The translations under genes were made by a program, and so were the position numbers. 64,000 nt of DNA from Phytoseiulus persimilis (lineage: Eukaryota; Arthropoda; Arachnida; Mesostigmata; Phytoseiidae), in assembly GCA_037576195.1 (NCBI GenBank), contig CM075103.1, positions 24,490,001-24,554,000 of the forward strand, read 5' to 3'. This document shows, in pieces, positions 11,190 through 22,680 of this stretch. Numbering within the stretch: the first letter of the stretch is position 1; each line of letters opens with the position of its first letter. The notes under the pieces were generated by a model that saw nothing but the letters and a program-made list of their open reading frames with translations, was not told the origin of the DNA and ran no database searches.

Positions 11190-11340
11190 TCATGGACGAG
11201 AATGTATCATTCTTCGAGTCACGCCGAGCGCTTCCGCAAGCTCCTCCTGGGTTTGGGTGTTGCCCCGGGTCAGGAGCGCCTCCATTTCTTCATCGTGGAA
11301 TTTTCGAGCTGGTCCTCCGAAGTGCGGCCCGCGGGCCGCA
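11190..11340 (-). pseudogene. Tc1/mariner-type transposase N-terminal HTH fragment
   Basis: Minus-strand translation gives GPARKFHDEEMEALLTRG followed by TQEELAEALGVTRRMIHSR. This is the PAIRED-like helix-turn-helix of mariner transposases, where a 'T-ELA-L-V----V--HL' helix pattern is usual. The frame meets a stop soon after, and no DDE/DDD domain follows, so this is a relic. It is not obviously part of the MITE at 9367-10167. Confidence 0.5.
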
Positions 11341-11399
11341 TCAACTTGTCCCGCCCTGATGTAAGTTATTGTGATATTGGGCAAATCTGAAATTATTTA

Positions 11400-12284
11400 T
11401 CCCGGATCGGGAGTACGCGGGAAACGCGACTGTATTCCTCTATGCAAAACCATCACATTGCGCAGGGGGAATCCCTCCACATGACTCGCTTCCCTTGAAG
11501 TCTGCTCACTCGGACTCCGCGCCCTACATAGAAGCCTCATACACTCGCAGGGTCTCAGAATCAGGAGAGGGTTTCTTGTCAGGGAAACGGCTTCGGGGAA
11601 ACGGTTTCGGGGGAACGGTATCGGGGAAACGGGAGGACATCCTTTGCATGGTCTCCCTTCGATAGGTAGGTTCAGGTTTTCACCGCCAGGTGTCGCGGGT
11701 GAGCGCTCCATTGCTGCCGCGATTCCCCGTGGACAGTGACGCCAACCGCACTGACGGTGCGGCATGTCAACTCCTAGTTCTCAATGAGTGCCACCAATGT
11801 AAACTCCTTCTATTCATTCATTGGGGCCTATGACCATCATTTTCATTATTCAATGAAGGTGTACCCACGACGGTATACCGCGCTGGGCGGGCAGACAGGC
11901 CTGAGAGACTGGTGACGTCACAGTTCACCTTGTGAAAATACAGAGTGCGTTTAAGACCCGAGCTGAGTAGGAACTATCCGTCCTCGCCCTTCAGTCCAGG
12001 CCACACTTCTCTCTTTCGAGCCTTTGCTCAGAAATCCTGTCTGGTTGCTCAGAGCTAGGAAGCCGGTGGGGAGTCGACACCCAACCCGTCTTTCCGTGAA
12101 AAGCACACAGCATCGGCTTCGTTGGCGTCCCGGGAGGGACCACTCAACTGCCGCCAGGGTTCCCCGATTGGAAAGGCTCGTACACTCGAGGGTAGCTAGC
12201 TTCCCAGTCTCTACGATTATTACTCGTATCCTTACTATATATAATCGGCTTAGTCTGTCAGTTTGTCAGTTAGTTTGTCCGCAC
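11400..12284. other. No gene recognised
   Basis: GC-rich unique-looking sequence. Short repeats of CGGGGGAACGGTATCGGGG type occur near 11580-11630. A TTTAAG-box followed about 45 bp later by CCTTCAGTCC (11950-11997) could be a promoter, but there is no supporting ORF. Confidence 0.35.
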
Positions 12285-12289
12285 TCCGT

Positions 12290-13385
12290 CGAAAATATAT
12301 GGGGGTGATTCCAGGACCAATCTGAACATACTCTTCCGAATCTGGAGGGGTGATTCCGGAACCGATCTGACCATACTTTTCAAAACCTGGAGGGGTGATT
12401 CCGGAACCGATCTGAGCATTACTTCCCAAGCCTGGAGGGGTGATTCCGGGACCAATCTGACTATTACTTTCCAACTCTGGAGGGGTGATTCCGAGACCAA
12501 TCTGACCATTATTTTCTAACTCTGGAGGGGTGATTCCGAGAGCAATCTGACCATTACTTCCCAACTCTGAAGGGGTGATTCCGGGCCAATCTGAACATAC
12601 TCTTCCGAATGTGGAGGGGTGACTCCGGAACCAATCTGACTATTACTTCCAAACTCTGGAGGGGTGATTCAGGGATCAATCTGAGCATTCCTTCCCGACT
12701 CCGGAGGGGTGATTCCGAGACCAATCTGAGCATTACTTCCCAACTCCGGGGGGGGGGGGGGGGGGGGGGGGTGTTTCCGAGACCAATCTGAGCATTACTT
12801 CCCAACTCTGGAGGGGTGATTCCGGGACCAATCTGACCATTACTTCCCAACTCCGGAGGGGTGATTCCGAGACCAATCTGACTATTACTTCCCAACTCTG
12901 GAGGGGTGATTCAGGGACCAATCTGAGCATTACTTCCCCACTCCGGAGGGATGATTCCGAGACCAATCTGAGCATCACTTCCCAACTCCGGGGAGGGGGG
13001 GGGGGGTTCCGAGACCAATCTGACCATTATTTTCCAACTCTGGAGGGGTGATTCCGAAACCAATCTGACTATTACTTCCCAACTCTGGAGGGGTGATTCC
13101 GGGACCAATCTGACCATTATTTTCCGACTCTGGAGGGTTGATTCCGGGACCAATCTGACCATTACTTTCCAACTCTGGAGAGGTGATTCCGGGACCAATC
13201 TGACCATCACTTTCCAACTCTGGAGGGGTGATTCCGAGACCGATCTGAGTATTACTTTCCAACTCTGGAGGGGTGATTCCGAGACCAATCTGACCATTAC
13301 TTCCCAACTCTGGAGGGGTGATTCCGGGACCAATCTGACCATACTTCTCCGAATCTGGAGGGGTGATAACGAGACCAATTCAACC
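12290..13385. repeat. 45-bp minisatellite, about 24 units
   Basis: A unit of the form GGAGGGGTGATTCCGRGACC + AATCTGACCATTACTTCCCAACTCT (45 bp) repeats head to tail about 24 times. Two poly-G expansions interrupt it (12748-12771, 24 G; and about 12988-13006). Because 45 is divisible by three, minus-strand frames stay open for long stretches (up to 163 codons), encoding 15-residue repeats such as PESPLQSWEVMVRLV or GSNGQIGPGITPPEL. The open frames are a consequence of periodicity and are not by themselves evidence of a gene. Confidence 0.95.
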
Positions 13386-13419
13386 AGACTTTTCAAAACC
13401 ATGATGCTGACTCAGTGAA

Positions 13420-13610
13420 GAAAGTGAAAAGTGCTTCGATCCCACGGAACCCCGTCCAAGCGCGCACAGCGCGGCCGACTCCAGTCGGCCGAAGGCCGGC
13501 TGGTGATCAATATCGTCGCAACAGGTACAAAGGACCTTTCCGCATGGGAGGCGGTGGTTGCCCTCAAAGAACGCGTCGCCGGGGTTTGCAGGAGCGATAT
13601 CTGTGTGTAT
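13420..13610 (-). pseudogene. Possible CGBP1/BED-like zinc-finger fragment
   Basis: The minus strand reads DAFFEGNHRLPCGKVLCTCC + DDIDHQ. This is similar in layout to CGBP1-like and hAT-associated zinc fingers (C-x2-C followed by IDHQR and a downstream H-x-H helix). The expected second half is out of frame. Recognition rests on pattern only. Confidence 0.25.
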
Positions 13611-13639
13611 ACATAGCATGATATATGTGCACATCAGCC

Positions 13640-14565
13640 TTTCACTTCAGGCGCGAGCAAGCTCAGCGGATCCTATGTTCTCACGCTCCCATTTCTCGAG
13701 GAGTCGTTTTGTTGCTTCCACGGCGAATCGATTCATCTCACTGTTCAGTCCCAAGTTGGTTGGGAGGTCCTCCGTCGTGTGGTGTGCATCGTTACATTGG
13801 AATATCACATGTCCTAGTGTTTCCTCGCTGATGCCACATCTGTTCCAAATCGGTTCCGGGTTGACGGAGAAACGGGACCGATACTGCTTCGTAGGGAGAC
13901 CTCCAGCTCTGGCAAGTGCCAAGAGTGCGGACTCCCTACTATTGTCGTATATGTGAGCGGCTGTTGTTCTCGACTCCTTGTGCATTCGCTACAATTCGAG
14001 GGAAATTTTACTAGCCATCCCATTCACTCCGTCGTTGTTCTGTGTGGCTCTGATCTTTTCGTTCAGTCAACGATCATAGATGCCGAGGGGTGCTCTCCCA
14101 GTCTCATCTCGTTCTATTTGCAATGTGTCGCATCTGAACTCGACTTTGAGCTCTTCCACCCGTGCACAGGCTTTCGTATCAATGTTTTGCGCTTTCAGCA
14201 TGTCCAGTATCATTCTCGGCCAGCGAGAGGCTGCCATGCAACTGATTCGAGCAAAATACTTAAGTTTTCTCTCGGCCTCCCGCGCTTTGAAGGATGACCA
14301 GTTGAGTTCGGACTCATGAAATTCGTTGGCAACATTCCACCCTGTGATTCCGAGTGCCCATCGCGCTGCACGCCGTTGGGTCTTCTCCAACTCGTCGCTT
14401 GTCTTCTTCATCATCACCGTGACTGAATTAGCATAAGTCAGTTTTGGGAACAGCCACTGCTTTCCAGAATGTCTTCGACAGCTCAAATTTGCTAGAGCTC
14501 CAGAGTACCTGAGCGTGCATCTGGTTCAAGGCTTTTTTGAACGTGTTGATCCAATTATGATAAGC
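13640..14565 (-). pseudogene. Non-LTR retrotransposon 3' fragment (same family as 1245-3720)
   Basis: The minus strand encodes, with frameshifts near 14455 and between 14067 and 13985, the region downstream of the RT: FWKAVAVPK, ANSVTVM, RAARWALGITGWNVANEF, SRWPRMILDML, then HKESRTTAAHIYDNSR, LALARAGGLPTK and the knuckle NRCGISEETLGHVIFQC. It is clearly homologous, but not identical, to the corresponding part of the copy at 1327-2300. No RT core is present, so the copy is 5'-truncated. Positions from 14147 upward belong to a block that is repeated at 16475. Confidence 0.8.
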
Positions 14566-14681
14566 CTTTCGGGCCTGGCTCTAGCTTGTTTGCAGCTGGA
14601 TGAGAAGATCGGTGGCGCGTACAAGACTTGCCTAGAGACGACGGCTAGTGAATGAAAAACGACAATTCTGGTGGACAGAAT

Positions 14682-14938
14682 GTTTGGCTCCCCCAACGCA
14701 CTGGAGTTTTATTCCGGCTTTTATAGTCACAGAGTTACACGGCGAATACTGACGCTTGACGTCAGTCTACAGGCGTCCGATTTCTATCTCAGTGATCTAC
14801 AGTATCGCCTGTGCGCGGTTGATCATGCTCAAAGTTCACTGACGCTTCGCTTGCTCGACTGGCGTCTTCCCTGATTACCAAAACTGTGCCGACGACTGCT
14901 CTGGGTGAAACATCAAATACTCAACAGCTCCCTCCTAC
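14682..14938 (-). repeat. LTR-like sequence in reverse orientation, possibly copia type
   Basis: On the minus strand a purine tract GTAGGAGGGAGC (14938-14927) is followed by TGTTGAGTATTTGATG starting at 14926. That is the usual 'polypurine tract + TG' start of a 3' LTR. Downstream in the same sense are TATAAAAG (about 14722) and AATAAA (about 14704). The inner end is uncertain, and no body of the element remains because a BEL LTR begins at 14979. The unit-2 copy is at 17010-17266. Confidence 0.35.
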
Positions 14939-14978
14939 ACAGAACGATCGTTTGCTGATCATAGCCGGAACCTTCCGT

Positions 14979-15263
14979 TGTGGGGAACATTGCATGTGAC
15001 ATAACTCGGATGCGCGATTCCGCGATTTTGCGATTACAGATCTCTTCAGCGGGAGCATCGAACGAACATACTGTTAAATATCGTAATAGCGAACTGTGAA
15101 TTCATTGCGATTCGAAGGGAGCGCCGCCTCGACGCTCACCTTTCATAAATAAAACGTGCCACATCAAGTGTGTGTGTGGGAATCAGTCGAGACCACAGCA
15201 TCCGTTTTCTTTTGCAAGAAAAAAGGTCTGAAACCGTCAACCCGGAGCGCGACGGAATTCTCA
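14979..15263 (+). repeat. BEL/Pao 5' LTR, duplication unit 1 (boundaries inferred)
   Basis: Starts TGTGGGGAACATTGC and ends TTCTCA immediately before TTTTGGTGCCGTGACCAGG, the primer-binding-site region characteristic of BEL elements. It contains a polyadenylation signal AATAAA (15148-15153). There is no matching 3' LTR, so the left boundary is by analogy. An identical copy apart from one base lies at 17307-17591. Confidence 0.55.
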
Positions 15264-15266
15264 TTT

Positions 15267-15283
15267 TGGTGCCGTGACCAGGA
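15267..15283 (+). other. BEL-type primer-binding site, unit 1
   Basis: TGGTGCCGTGACCAGGA directly after the LTR. This is where minus-strand DNA synthesis would be primed by a tRNA. The unit-2 copy is at 17595-17611. Confidence 0.55.
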
Positions 15284-15387
15284 TCGCCGCTAGGTGTCCT
15301 CCATCTAGATCGTGTTCGCCAGTATTTACGATTGCAATCCATCCGGTCGAAGACTTGCTGACGGCAACCGCTCGCGCCCAGACCAGC

Positions 15388-16474
15388 ATGGCGGATTCTA
15401 CCTCAAAGATGGAGGCGTCCACCCCCGTATCCGTTGATTCCAAAAAGAAATTAAAGAGATTCCGCCAGCAGCGAATCCTCTGACGGAACAAATTGCTGGC
15501 AACAATCGCCCAAGCGGAAAACTTGGGGTCGAGATTTCCCGGATTCCCCGATGTCATGCTCCTACTCGTAACACAGTCGCTCGATCGAATCCACGACGTC
15601 AACGAGAAACTGGCTGATATTCTGGAAGATGAGGCGGAGCTCGAGAGGGATGTGGCCGAGGCCGAGGAGTTCGACGAGGAAATCGAACGGTCTATCGCAG
15701 CAATCACCGCGGCGGCAAACCGTGCCTCCACCGCGGTCGTCGAACACTCGAATCGCACAACCTTCGATGATAATACGGGTAACACCTCCTACGCTACACC
15801 GGAAGCCGTCAGACATGTCCGCTTCAGGCCGGTGCTGGAGTCCACGCTCGATCCCACGCCCGGAACACCCACAGCGTCATGCCCTTCCGAACGTGTGAGT
15901 ACACCAGCGCAGGCGCACGTCCCCAGCGCAGCCATGCCGACTCGCATCCCTCGCGAGCTTGACATTGCCCCCGAAACCTTCTCCGGCGATAGGCTCAAAT
16001 ACCGAGCCTTCATCGTTCAATTCAAATACTTTGTGAACAAGCGGCCTGAGAGCGCACCCATTGAGCGGCTCATGGCTCTCCGCAAGTTCGTCAGTGGAGA
16101 ACCAGAGGAAATTGTTCATGCCTTGGAGCTGTCGGACGCGAACTACGACGTTGCGCTCCAGATTTTGGACGAAAACTATGGCAGGGTTGAGAACGAAACG
16201 GAGAGAATACTTTCAGAGCTGCGCAACCTCCCCCGCATACCCAAATATCAGGATCTTCCGGCGTTGCGCAAGCTCGTGACCTCAATTCAATCAAACATCG
16301 CAACTCTGGCCGCAAACGGGATTCCCCTCTCCATGTTCGCGCCATCACTGAAATCAGCGATGGAGGCTGCGATCCCGTCGCGCATGCGCCAGGAGTTCAA
16401 GGATTTCCGCCGCATGGAAGAGAGGTTTCTAAAAAATTCGACCGGTCGAGACGGAACCGAAACTACTGGAGATC
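15388..16474 (+). pseudogene. BEL/Pao gag fragment, unit 1 (in-frame stop, 3' truncated)
   Basis: The likely start is the ATG at 15388 (MADSTSKMEASTPVS). The frame is interrupted by TGA at 15481-15483 and continues from 15484. Features in order are a Lys/Arg-rich N-terminus, a coiled acidic segment (EDEAELERDVAEAEEFDEE), a Pro-rich linker, and the DUF1759 region of BEL gag (ETFSGDRLKYRAFIVQFKYF ... NYDVALQILDENYGR ... LPALRKLVTSIQ). Gag would form the cytoplasmic particle of the retrotransposon. Translation past 16474 enters duplicated non-LTR DNA, so zinc knuckles and pol are lost. The stop codon is shared by both duplicate units and so predates the duplication. Confidence 0.8.
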
Positions 16475-17306
16475 AGAGCTCTTCCACCCGTGCACAGGCT
16501 TTCGTATCAATGTTTTGCGCTTTCAGCATGTCCAGTATCATTCTCGGCCAGCGAGAGGCTGCCATGCAACTGATTCGAGCAAAATACTTAAGTTTTCTCT
16601 CGGCCTCCCGCGCTTTGAAGGATGACCAGTTGAGTTCGGACTCATGAAATTCGTTGGCAACATTCCACCCTGTGATTCCGAGTGCCCATCGCGCTGCACG
16701 CCGTTGGGTCTTCTCCAACTCGTCGCTTGTCTTCTTCATCATCACCGTGACTGAATTAGCATAAGTCAGTTTTGGGAACAGCCACTGCTTTCCAGAATGT
16801 CTTCGACAGCTCAAATTTGCTAGAGCTCCAGAGTACCTGAGCGTGCATCTGGTTCAAGGCTTTTTTGAACGTGTTGATCCAATTATGATAAGCCTTTCGG
16901 GCCTGGCTCTAGCTTGTTTGCAGCTGGATGAGAAGATCGGTGGCGCGTACAAGACTTGCCTAGAGACGACGGCTAGTGAATGAAAAACGACAATTCTGGT
17001 GGACAGAATGTTTGGCTCCCCCAACGCACTGGAGTTTTATTCCGGCTTTTATAGTCACAGAGTTACACGGCGAATACTGACGCTTGACGTCAGTCTACAG
17101 GCGTCCGATTTCTATCTCAGTGATCTACAGTATCGCCTGTGCGCGGTTGATCATGCTCAAAGTTCACTGACGCTTCGCTTGCTCGACTGGCGTCTTCCCT
17201 GATTACCAAAACTGTGCCGACGACTGCTCTGGGTGAAACATCAAATACTCAACAGCTCCCTCCTACACAGAACGATCGTTTGCTGATCATAGCCGGAACC
17301 TTCCGT

Positions 17307-17591
17307 TGTGGGGAACATTGCATGTGACATAACTCGGATGCGCGATTCCGCGATTTTGCGATTACAGATCTCTTCAGCGGGAGCATCGAACGAACATACT
17401 GTTAAATATCGTAATAGCGAACTGTGAATTCATTGCGATTCGAAGGGAACGCCGCCTCGACGCTCACCTTTCATAAATAAAACGTGCCACATCAAGTGTG
17501 TGTGTGGGAATCAGTCGAGACCACAGCATCCGTTTTCTTTTGCAAGAAAAAAGGTCTGAAACCGTCAACCCGGAGCGCGACGGAATTCTCA
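17307..17591 (+). repeat. BEL/Pao 5' LTR, duplication unit 2
   Basis: Copy of 14979-15263 at an offset of 2,328 bp, followed by the same primer-binding site (17595-17611). Confidence 0.55.
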
Positions 17592-17715
17592 TTTTGGTGC
17601 CGTGACCAGGATCGCCGCTAGGTGTCCTCCATCTAGATCGTGTTCGCCAGTATTTACGATTGCAATCCATCCGGTCGAAGACTTGCTGACGGCAACCGCT
17701 CGCGCCCAGACCAGC

Positions 17716-18876
17716 ATGGCGGATTCTACCTCAAAGATGGAGGCGTCCACCCCCGTATCCGTTGATTCCAAAAAGAAATTAAAGAGATTCCGCCAGCAGC
17801 GAATCCTCTGACGGAACAAATTGCTGGCAACAATCGCCCAAGCGGAAAACTTGGGGTCGAGATTTCCCGGATTCCCCGATGTCATGCTCCTACTCGTAAC
17901 ACAGTCGCTCGATCGAATCCACGACGTCAACGAGAAACTGGCTGATATTCTGGAAGATGAGGCGGAGCTCGAGAGGGATGTGGCCGAGGCCGAGGAGTTC
18001 GACGAGGAAATCGAACGGTCTATCGCAGCAATCACCGCGGCGGCAAACCGTGCCTCCACCGCGGTCGTCGAACACTCGAATCGCACAACCTTCGATGATA
18101 ATACGGGTAACACCTCCTACGCTACACCGGAAGCCGTCAGACATGTCCGCTTCAGGCCGGTGCTGGAGTCCACGCTCGATCCCACGCCCGGAACACCCAC
18201 AGCGTCATGCCCTTCCGAACGTGTGAGTACACCAGCGCAGGCGCACGTCCCCAGCGCAGCCATGCCGACTCGCATCCCTCGCGAGCTTGACATTGCCCCC
18301 GAAACCTTCTCCGGCGATAGGCTCAAATACCGAGCCTTCATCGTTCAATTCAAATACTTTGTGAACAAGCGGCCTGAGAGCGCACCCATTGAGCGGCTCA
18401 TGGCTCTCCGCAAGTTCGTCAGTGGAGAACCAGAGGAAATTGTTCATGCCTTGGAGCTGTCGGACGCGAACTACGACGTTGCGCTCCAGATTTTGGACGA
18501 AAACTATGGCAGGGTTGAGAACGAAACGGAGAGAATACTTTCAGAGCTGCGCAACCTCCCCCGCATACCCAAATATCAGGATCTTCCGGCGTTGCGCAAG
18601 CTCGTGACCTCAATTCAATCAAACATCGCAACTCTGGCCGCAAACGGGATTCCCCTCTCCATGTTCGCGCCATCACTGAAATCAGCGATGGAGGCTGCGA
18701 TCCCGTCGCGCATGCGCCAGGAGTTCAAGGATTTCCGCCGCATGGAAGAGAGGTTTCTAAAAAATTCGACCGGTCGAGACGGAACCGAAACTACTGGAGA
18801 TCAGAGCGCCCTTGTCAATGGCGTCAACAGTGCGTCTGCTAACGCTCGCGCGCAATTGTCGTATGTGGACCAAGCC
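17716..18876 (+). pseudogene. BEL/Pao gag fragment, unit 2 (truncated by an inserted TIR element)
   Basis: Same as 15388-16474 but extending about 75 bp further in the original context (ALVNGVNSASANARAQLSYV), until the repeat starting GGGTATAGGAAC at 18877. It has the same in-frame TGA (17809-17811). No pol domain follows. This unit carries the original downstream junction, so the gag was already truncated before the tandem duplication. Confidence 0.8.
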
Positions 18877-19593
18877 GGGTATAGGAACTTTGCCCGCAGT
18901 GTTTACTATACGAACGCATTTTTAGAGAGAGCGGCCTCCGCCAGCTTGGCGGTCTGCTACTGGCACGATGAGAGCTGTTGCTGGGACTCTGGGAGACCGC
19001 GACGACAGCGGGGAGCCTAGCGGAGCTACCGAGCATTTCAAGCACGATCCAGGCGCGAAACACAATTGAGAATCCGCGTACTTTCACAAGGGATGAGGGT
19101 TGGTAATGAGGAGGTTCGGCTCTAGGTTTCAGAGGAAGAAGATGATCAGGGGTCGGTGGGCAGTGTATGACACGCATTTTCGAATGCCGGGAGAGTTCAT
19201 CCAAGACACTTTCCGTCCAGGAAGCGAACGTTTCCGAGGGAGACGCGAAAAACCGACTGAGTCACTACTCTGCACATGGCGCATCCGCTTCAGTGCCGAG
19301 GAGGCCTCACGGCCACGGAGTTCTTCGGTCTTCAACCGCCGAAGACCAGAGGTTCCGTGGAGTTTCATCCCACTGTGTCCTGTCCGAGATGAGAATCACT
19401 CAATGCGTCTCGCTGTGGACTTCATCTCCTTGTATTGAGCCTGGCTCAATGTTCTGCCGTTGACCTTGCGTATCGACTCCTCGCCATCTGAACTGACATT
19501 GTTGACGATGGATCATGTGTTCACCATGGAATCTTTGGAAATTTCATCATTCCCCGGCGAACCATCCGAGCTCTCCTCGCTGTTCCGCGCGGT
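18877..19593. mobile_element. Partial copy of the TIR element found at 35863-37204
   Basis: 18877-19050 matches the 35863 terminus (GGGTATAGGAACTTTGCCCG...). 19085-19593 matches the reverse complement of about 36545-36020. The spacer between these modules and the opposite terminus are missing. An ORF of 112 codons across the second module is conserved in the other copy but resembles nothing I know. Confidence 0.7.
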
Positions 19594-20123
19594 AGACGGT
19601 CATAGGGACGCAAACAAGATGGCGGACCTCGAGCACTTCCGAGGGAAAGAGTGAAAGATTGGCTGCGCCAGCTTCCATGAGACTCGTCGCGTTCCGAATG
19701 ATGGAGGGTTCGTTGTAGGCTCCGGTCAAGCTGCCGCACCCAGTGTTGTATGGTCTCCAGGAAATATATATTCCAGAAAATTCGACGACACGCAGTCGAA
19801 TTAAGCTGGTCAGTGTGGGACCAATTCGTGGAATATTCCGTCTGTACAGCAATATTTATTCATCCATCGTCTGTCGGAAAATTATCTTTCGCGGTTGAAA
19901 GAGTACACGGAAAAGCCTCTCACATCGTTAACCTCATACTCGCCACGACCATCACACCACACGAGCTCACCAAAGCGAGCACCATCACATAAAGTCAGAT
20001 TATCCCCAACACGGTTCATATTCCCACGGATTCGGAAAAGTGGTCTCATCGACTCTGATCTCGATGAGAGCTTCAGGAAACTTTGGGTACCACTCAGGTA
20101 GAACTCTTCGACGGCGAGAGACT
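19594..20123. other. No gene recognised
   Basis: Unique-looking sequence up to the TSD of MULE M1. No family or structure recognised. Confidence 0.4.
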
Positions 20124-20131
20124 TACAAGGC

Positions 20132-20235
20132 GGTGTGCACCCATTACCGCGAAAACCCATTGCCGCGAAAATCCATTACCGTGAAAACCCATGACCGCGA
20201 AGACCCATAACCGCGAAAACCCGTCACCGCGACGG
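20132..20235. repeat. M1 left TIR: 16-bp tandem repeats
   Basis: About six copies of CCCATTACCGCGAAAA with small variations. They are inverted relative to the right-end array at 26266-26366. Confidence 0.85.
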
Positions 20236-22680
20236 TATCTGGAGCGGGTCTAGGCCACAAGCGCTCAAAATGTGAACAATGAACGCATTATTTAAAGGGA
20301 CCGTGAGAGAGGCTCTGCTGGATAGAGCTGCAGAGCTCAAGCCGGCCGCCATCTTGGCGATCGAATCTCAGCCGAGAGTCTTGGCACTGCGGCGGGAAAG
20401 CGCAGAGGCAAATGAAAACCCTTTCAGAGCCCATAAAACGGAGAAACGCGCGAAAGATTGCGATGTATTCCAGACCAGCCAAGAGGCTTCACCCGTAAGT
20501 TGAGCAACTGATGGGGAAATCGACCCTTAGCTCGCGGGGGAAAGTTTTTTTCTGGGCTGTTCTCGAGCCTTTGATGAAAACGATCGAAGAGAAAGACGGA
20601 TGATTACAAGAAAGGTCGGGATGAACCGTATTTGGGCTGGTCCATCGACACGGCTGCAGTCAAACTCTATTGCATTCCTCGATCTACGACTGCTGTCGCC
20701 TGCAGACACGAAGCGAAGCCCAATCTTTCAGAGAGAGACATTGAGCGATGACTAGAGCAGGACCGCGGCCAGTTACTCTGAGAATCTCTCGAGTACAAAC
20801 TAATGGAAGTATAGCTGTTGCTGGTGATATTCATCAATCCTCATATGTGTGTTATCCAAGATGCCCTCGGCGGATAGTTCGTAGTCGAGTCGAAGTCGCT
20901 TCCATATCTACTCTTCCTCGAAGAACGCTTCATTGGCGGATCAAGCGGCTCAGGGTTTCCATGTCAACTCCATTCCCCAGGATTGCACATCTCACTGATA
21001 TTGATTCCAATCCCGGCTCGAAGTCATCTCATAATGTTCAAATATCATATTTTGCTCTGGGGCCCATTCTCTGAACGAATCCCAGCCCAGGTCAACCATG
21101 ACGGCCCTGTTCGCCATCGAAAATCGCCTCTCTGATTCACTGTGAAGGCGCCGTCGCTGATCCGTAGACGAATTCATGATGAGAATATGTGAAGCAGGAA
21201 TAGAAGGGATGTAGCAGGACAGCCTTGACGCAGTCTCTCTCTTGTCTCCATCGGGGCCGCAGAAAGTTCCTCGTAGGCTGCTCCACATACAGCTTCATAT
21301 AATAGGTTCCTTGATTCATCAGCCTCCTCCGTTCCGATCGATGTAACCAAGCGATCGCACTGAACTCTCGCCAGATTCCGATTTTCTGTGAGCGACATTG
21401 CTATTGCTATTTCTCAGCTCGGAAGATCTCGTTCGAACACCGCCTACAGAACGCATGTTCCACGATTAATGCCAGGGAATGCGCATGGAAAAGAAGCAAA
21501 GCATTGATGATATTCATTTCATTTCCCAATAGGTTGGGTATCCAGCCTTGGCAAGCTCTCCGAATCGGTTTCTTTTCGAGTCTGCACTTCGTCCGGCTCA
21601 TCGCCAAGCTTCTATGCCGAGATTGCTTCGCCCAGATGGTTTGCGGCGCTGTCCGGTAGGGAGGCGGCAACAAGGCCCCAATGTTTACAGTCTGTTCAGG
21701 TGGATGGATGCATTCGCTCACGCTCTCCGTGAGCGGGCGGTGCTATATGCCTGCGAAATCAGTGGGAGGAGCCCGCCATCTCAGCGGAGCGTTCGATCGG
21801 CTGCCAGCTGGCGTGCGGCAGCCCCTCAAGCGCGATCATGGAATTGAATCAAGCATTGAATTGAGTCATCCGAAGAACACATTCTCCTGCGGCATTCGAA
21901 ACGGCTAGACTAATACTTGGAGACATAATAAACCCGGGAATATATGATTCCCCTCAGGTCAGGAGAGGGAAGATCAGGTTTCACGGAATGCTCGAGTCTC
22001 AATAATTGGGGCTGTATGCATCCAGCAGTGACAATGAGCCATCTGGAGATAGGGTGTTCCATGGCGCTCTACCGAACGGGAATCGCAGGTTAACCAAGAA
22101 AAGCAGAGGAGCGGTCGGAGCCAGACACCGATCGTTGGACTTCGGTCTGACCTGGCTGTGGAGATTCGTGGAGATGGTGTTTGGTAACTTTTAAGGCGAA
22201 TTCGGGGATGTCAGCTGGTTTGGGGAAACTCTTCAATCAACGATTGACCCAAATTTTGTCGTTTCGCACTTTTTCCTTGTCCGCTGACGATCCCTCATGC
22301 ACTGAGGGCACAGTTTGATCGGAAGCCGATCCGCACCTATAGGGGAAACCACCTGCGACGCGGATCGAGCTTCGATTGATAAGAAGAACAGTCTGAAGGG
22401 AACTCTGGAGAATGGAACGGCGTGTAAACACGCATTTGAACGTTCCACGACGTCGGTGTCTCCGAAGTGTGTGAATAAACGTCAGTTCGAAACCTCTGAG
22501 GGAACTTATATCGCACATTTCGCAAGGGAGGGTCGACCGGGAAAAACCATGTCATAGCGAATCAGCGTTGTGCAAGGTCTCACTGTAGTTTATCGCGAAG
22601 ATCGCCGAATTCCAAATCAGAGGCTTAGTTTCCCGTTTGCGCTCACGCTTGGCTCCATCCATCGAAGATCTTTGCTCGAC

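Larger units (their letters stand above)
14147..18802 (+). repeat. Tandem duplication of a 2,328-bp unit
   Basis: Unit 1 (14147-16474) and unit 2 (16475-18802) align without indels at an offset of 2,328 bp. I found one substitution (G at 15121 versus A at 17449). The join at 16474 fuses the middle of the BEL gag (GATCAGAGC) to the middle of the non-LTR fragment (TTGAGCTCTTCC) through a 4-bp overlap GAGC. The left flank (non-LTR ORF) and right flank (gag continuation) are each contiguous with one unit only, as expected for a direct tandem duplication. Confidence 0.93.

Noticed and set aside
11940-12000. Promoter of a gene at 12.0 kb
   Set aside because: TATA- and initiator-like words are present, but no supported ORF or LTR boundary follows.
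12290-13385. CRISPR-like array
   Set aside because: Units are contiguous 45-bp repeats without unique spacers; it is a minisatellite in a eukaryotic genome.
15261-15785. Long minus-strand ORF (174 codons, Ser-rich), repeated at 17589-18113
   Set aside because: Antisense shadow of the BEL gag; it appears twice only because the block is duplicated.
20992-21721. Protein-coding genes in the left arm of M1
   Set aside because: Short overlapping ORFs on both strands without domains or conservation in M2.
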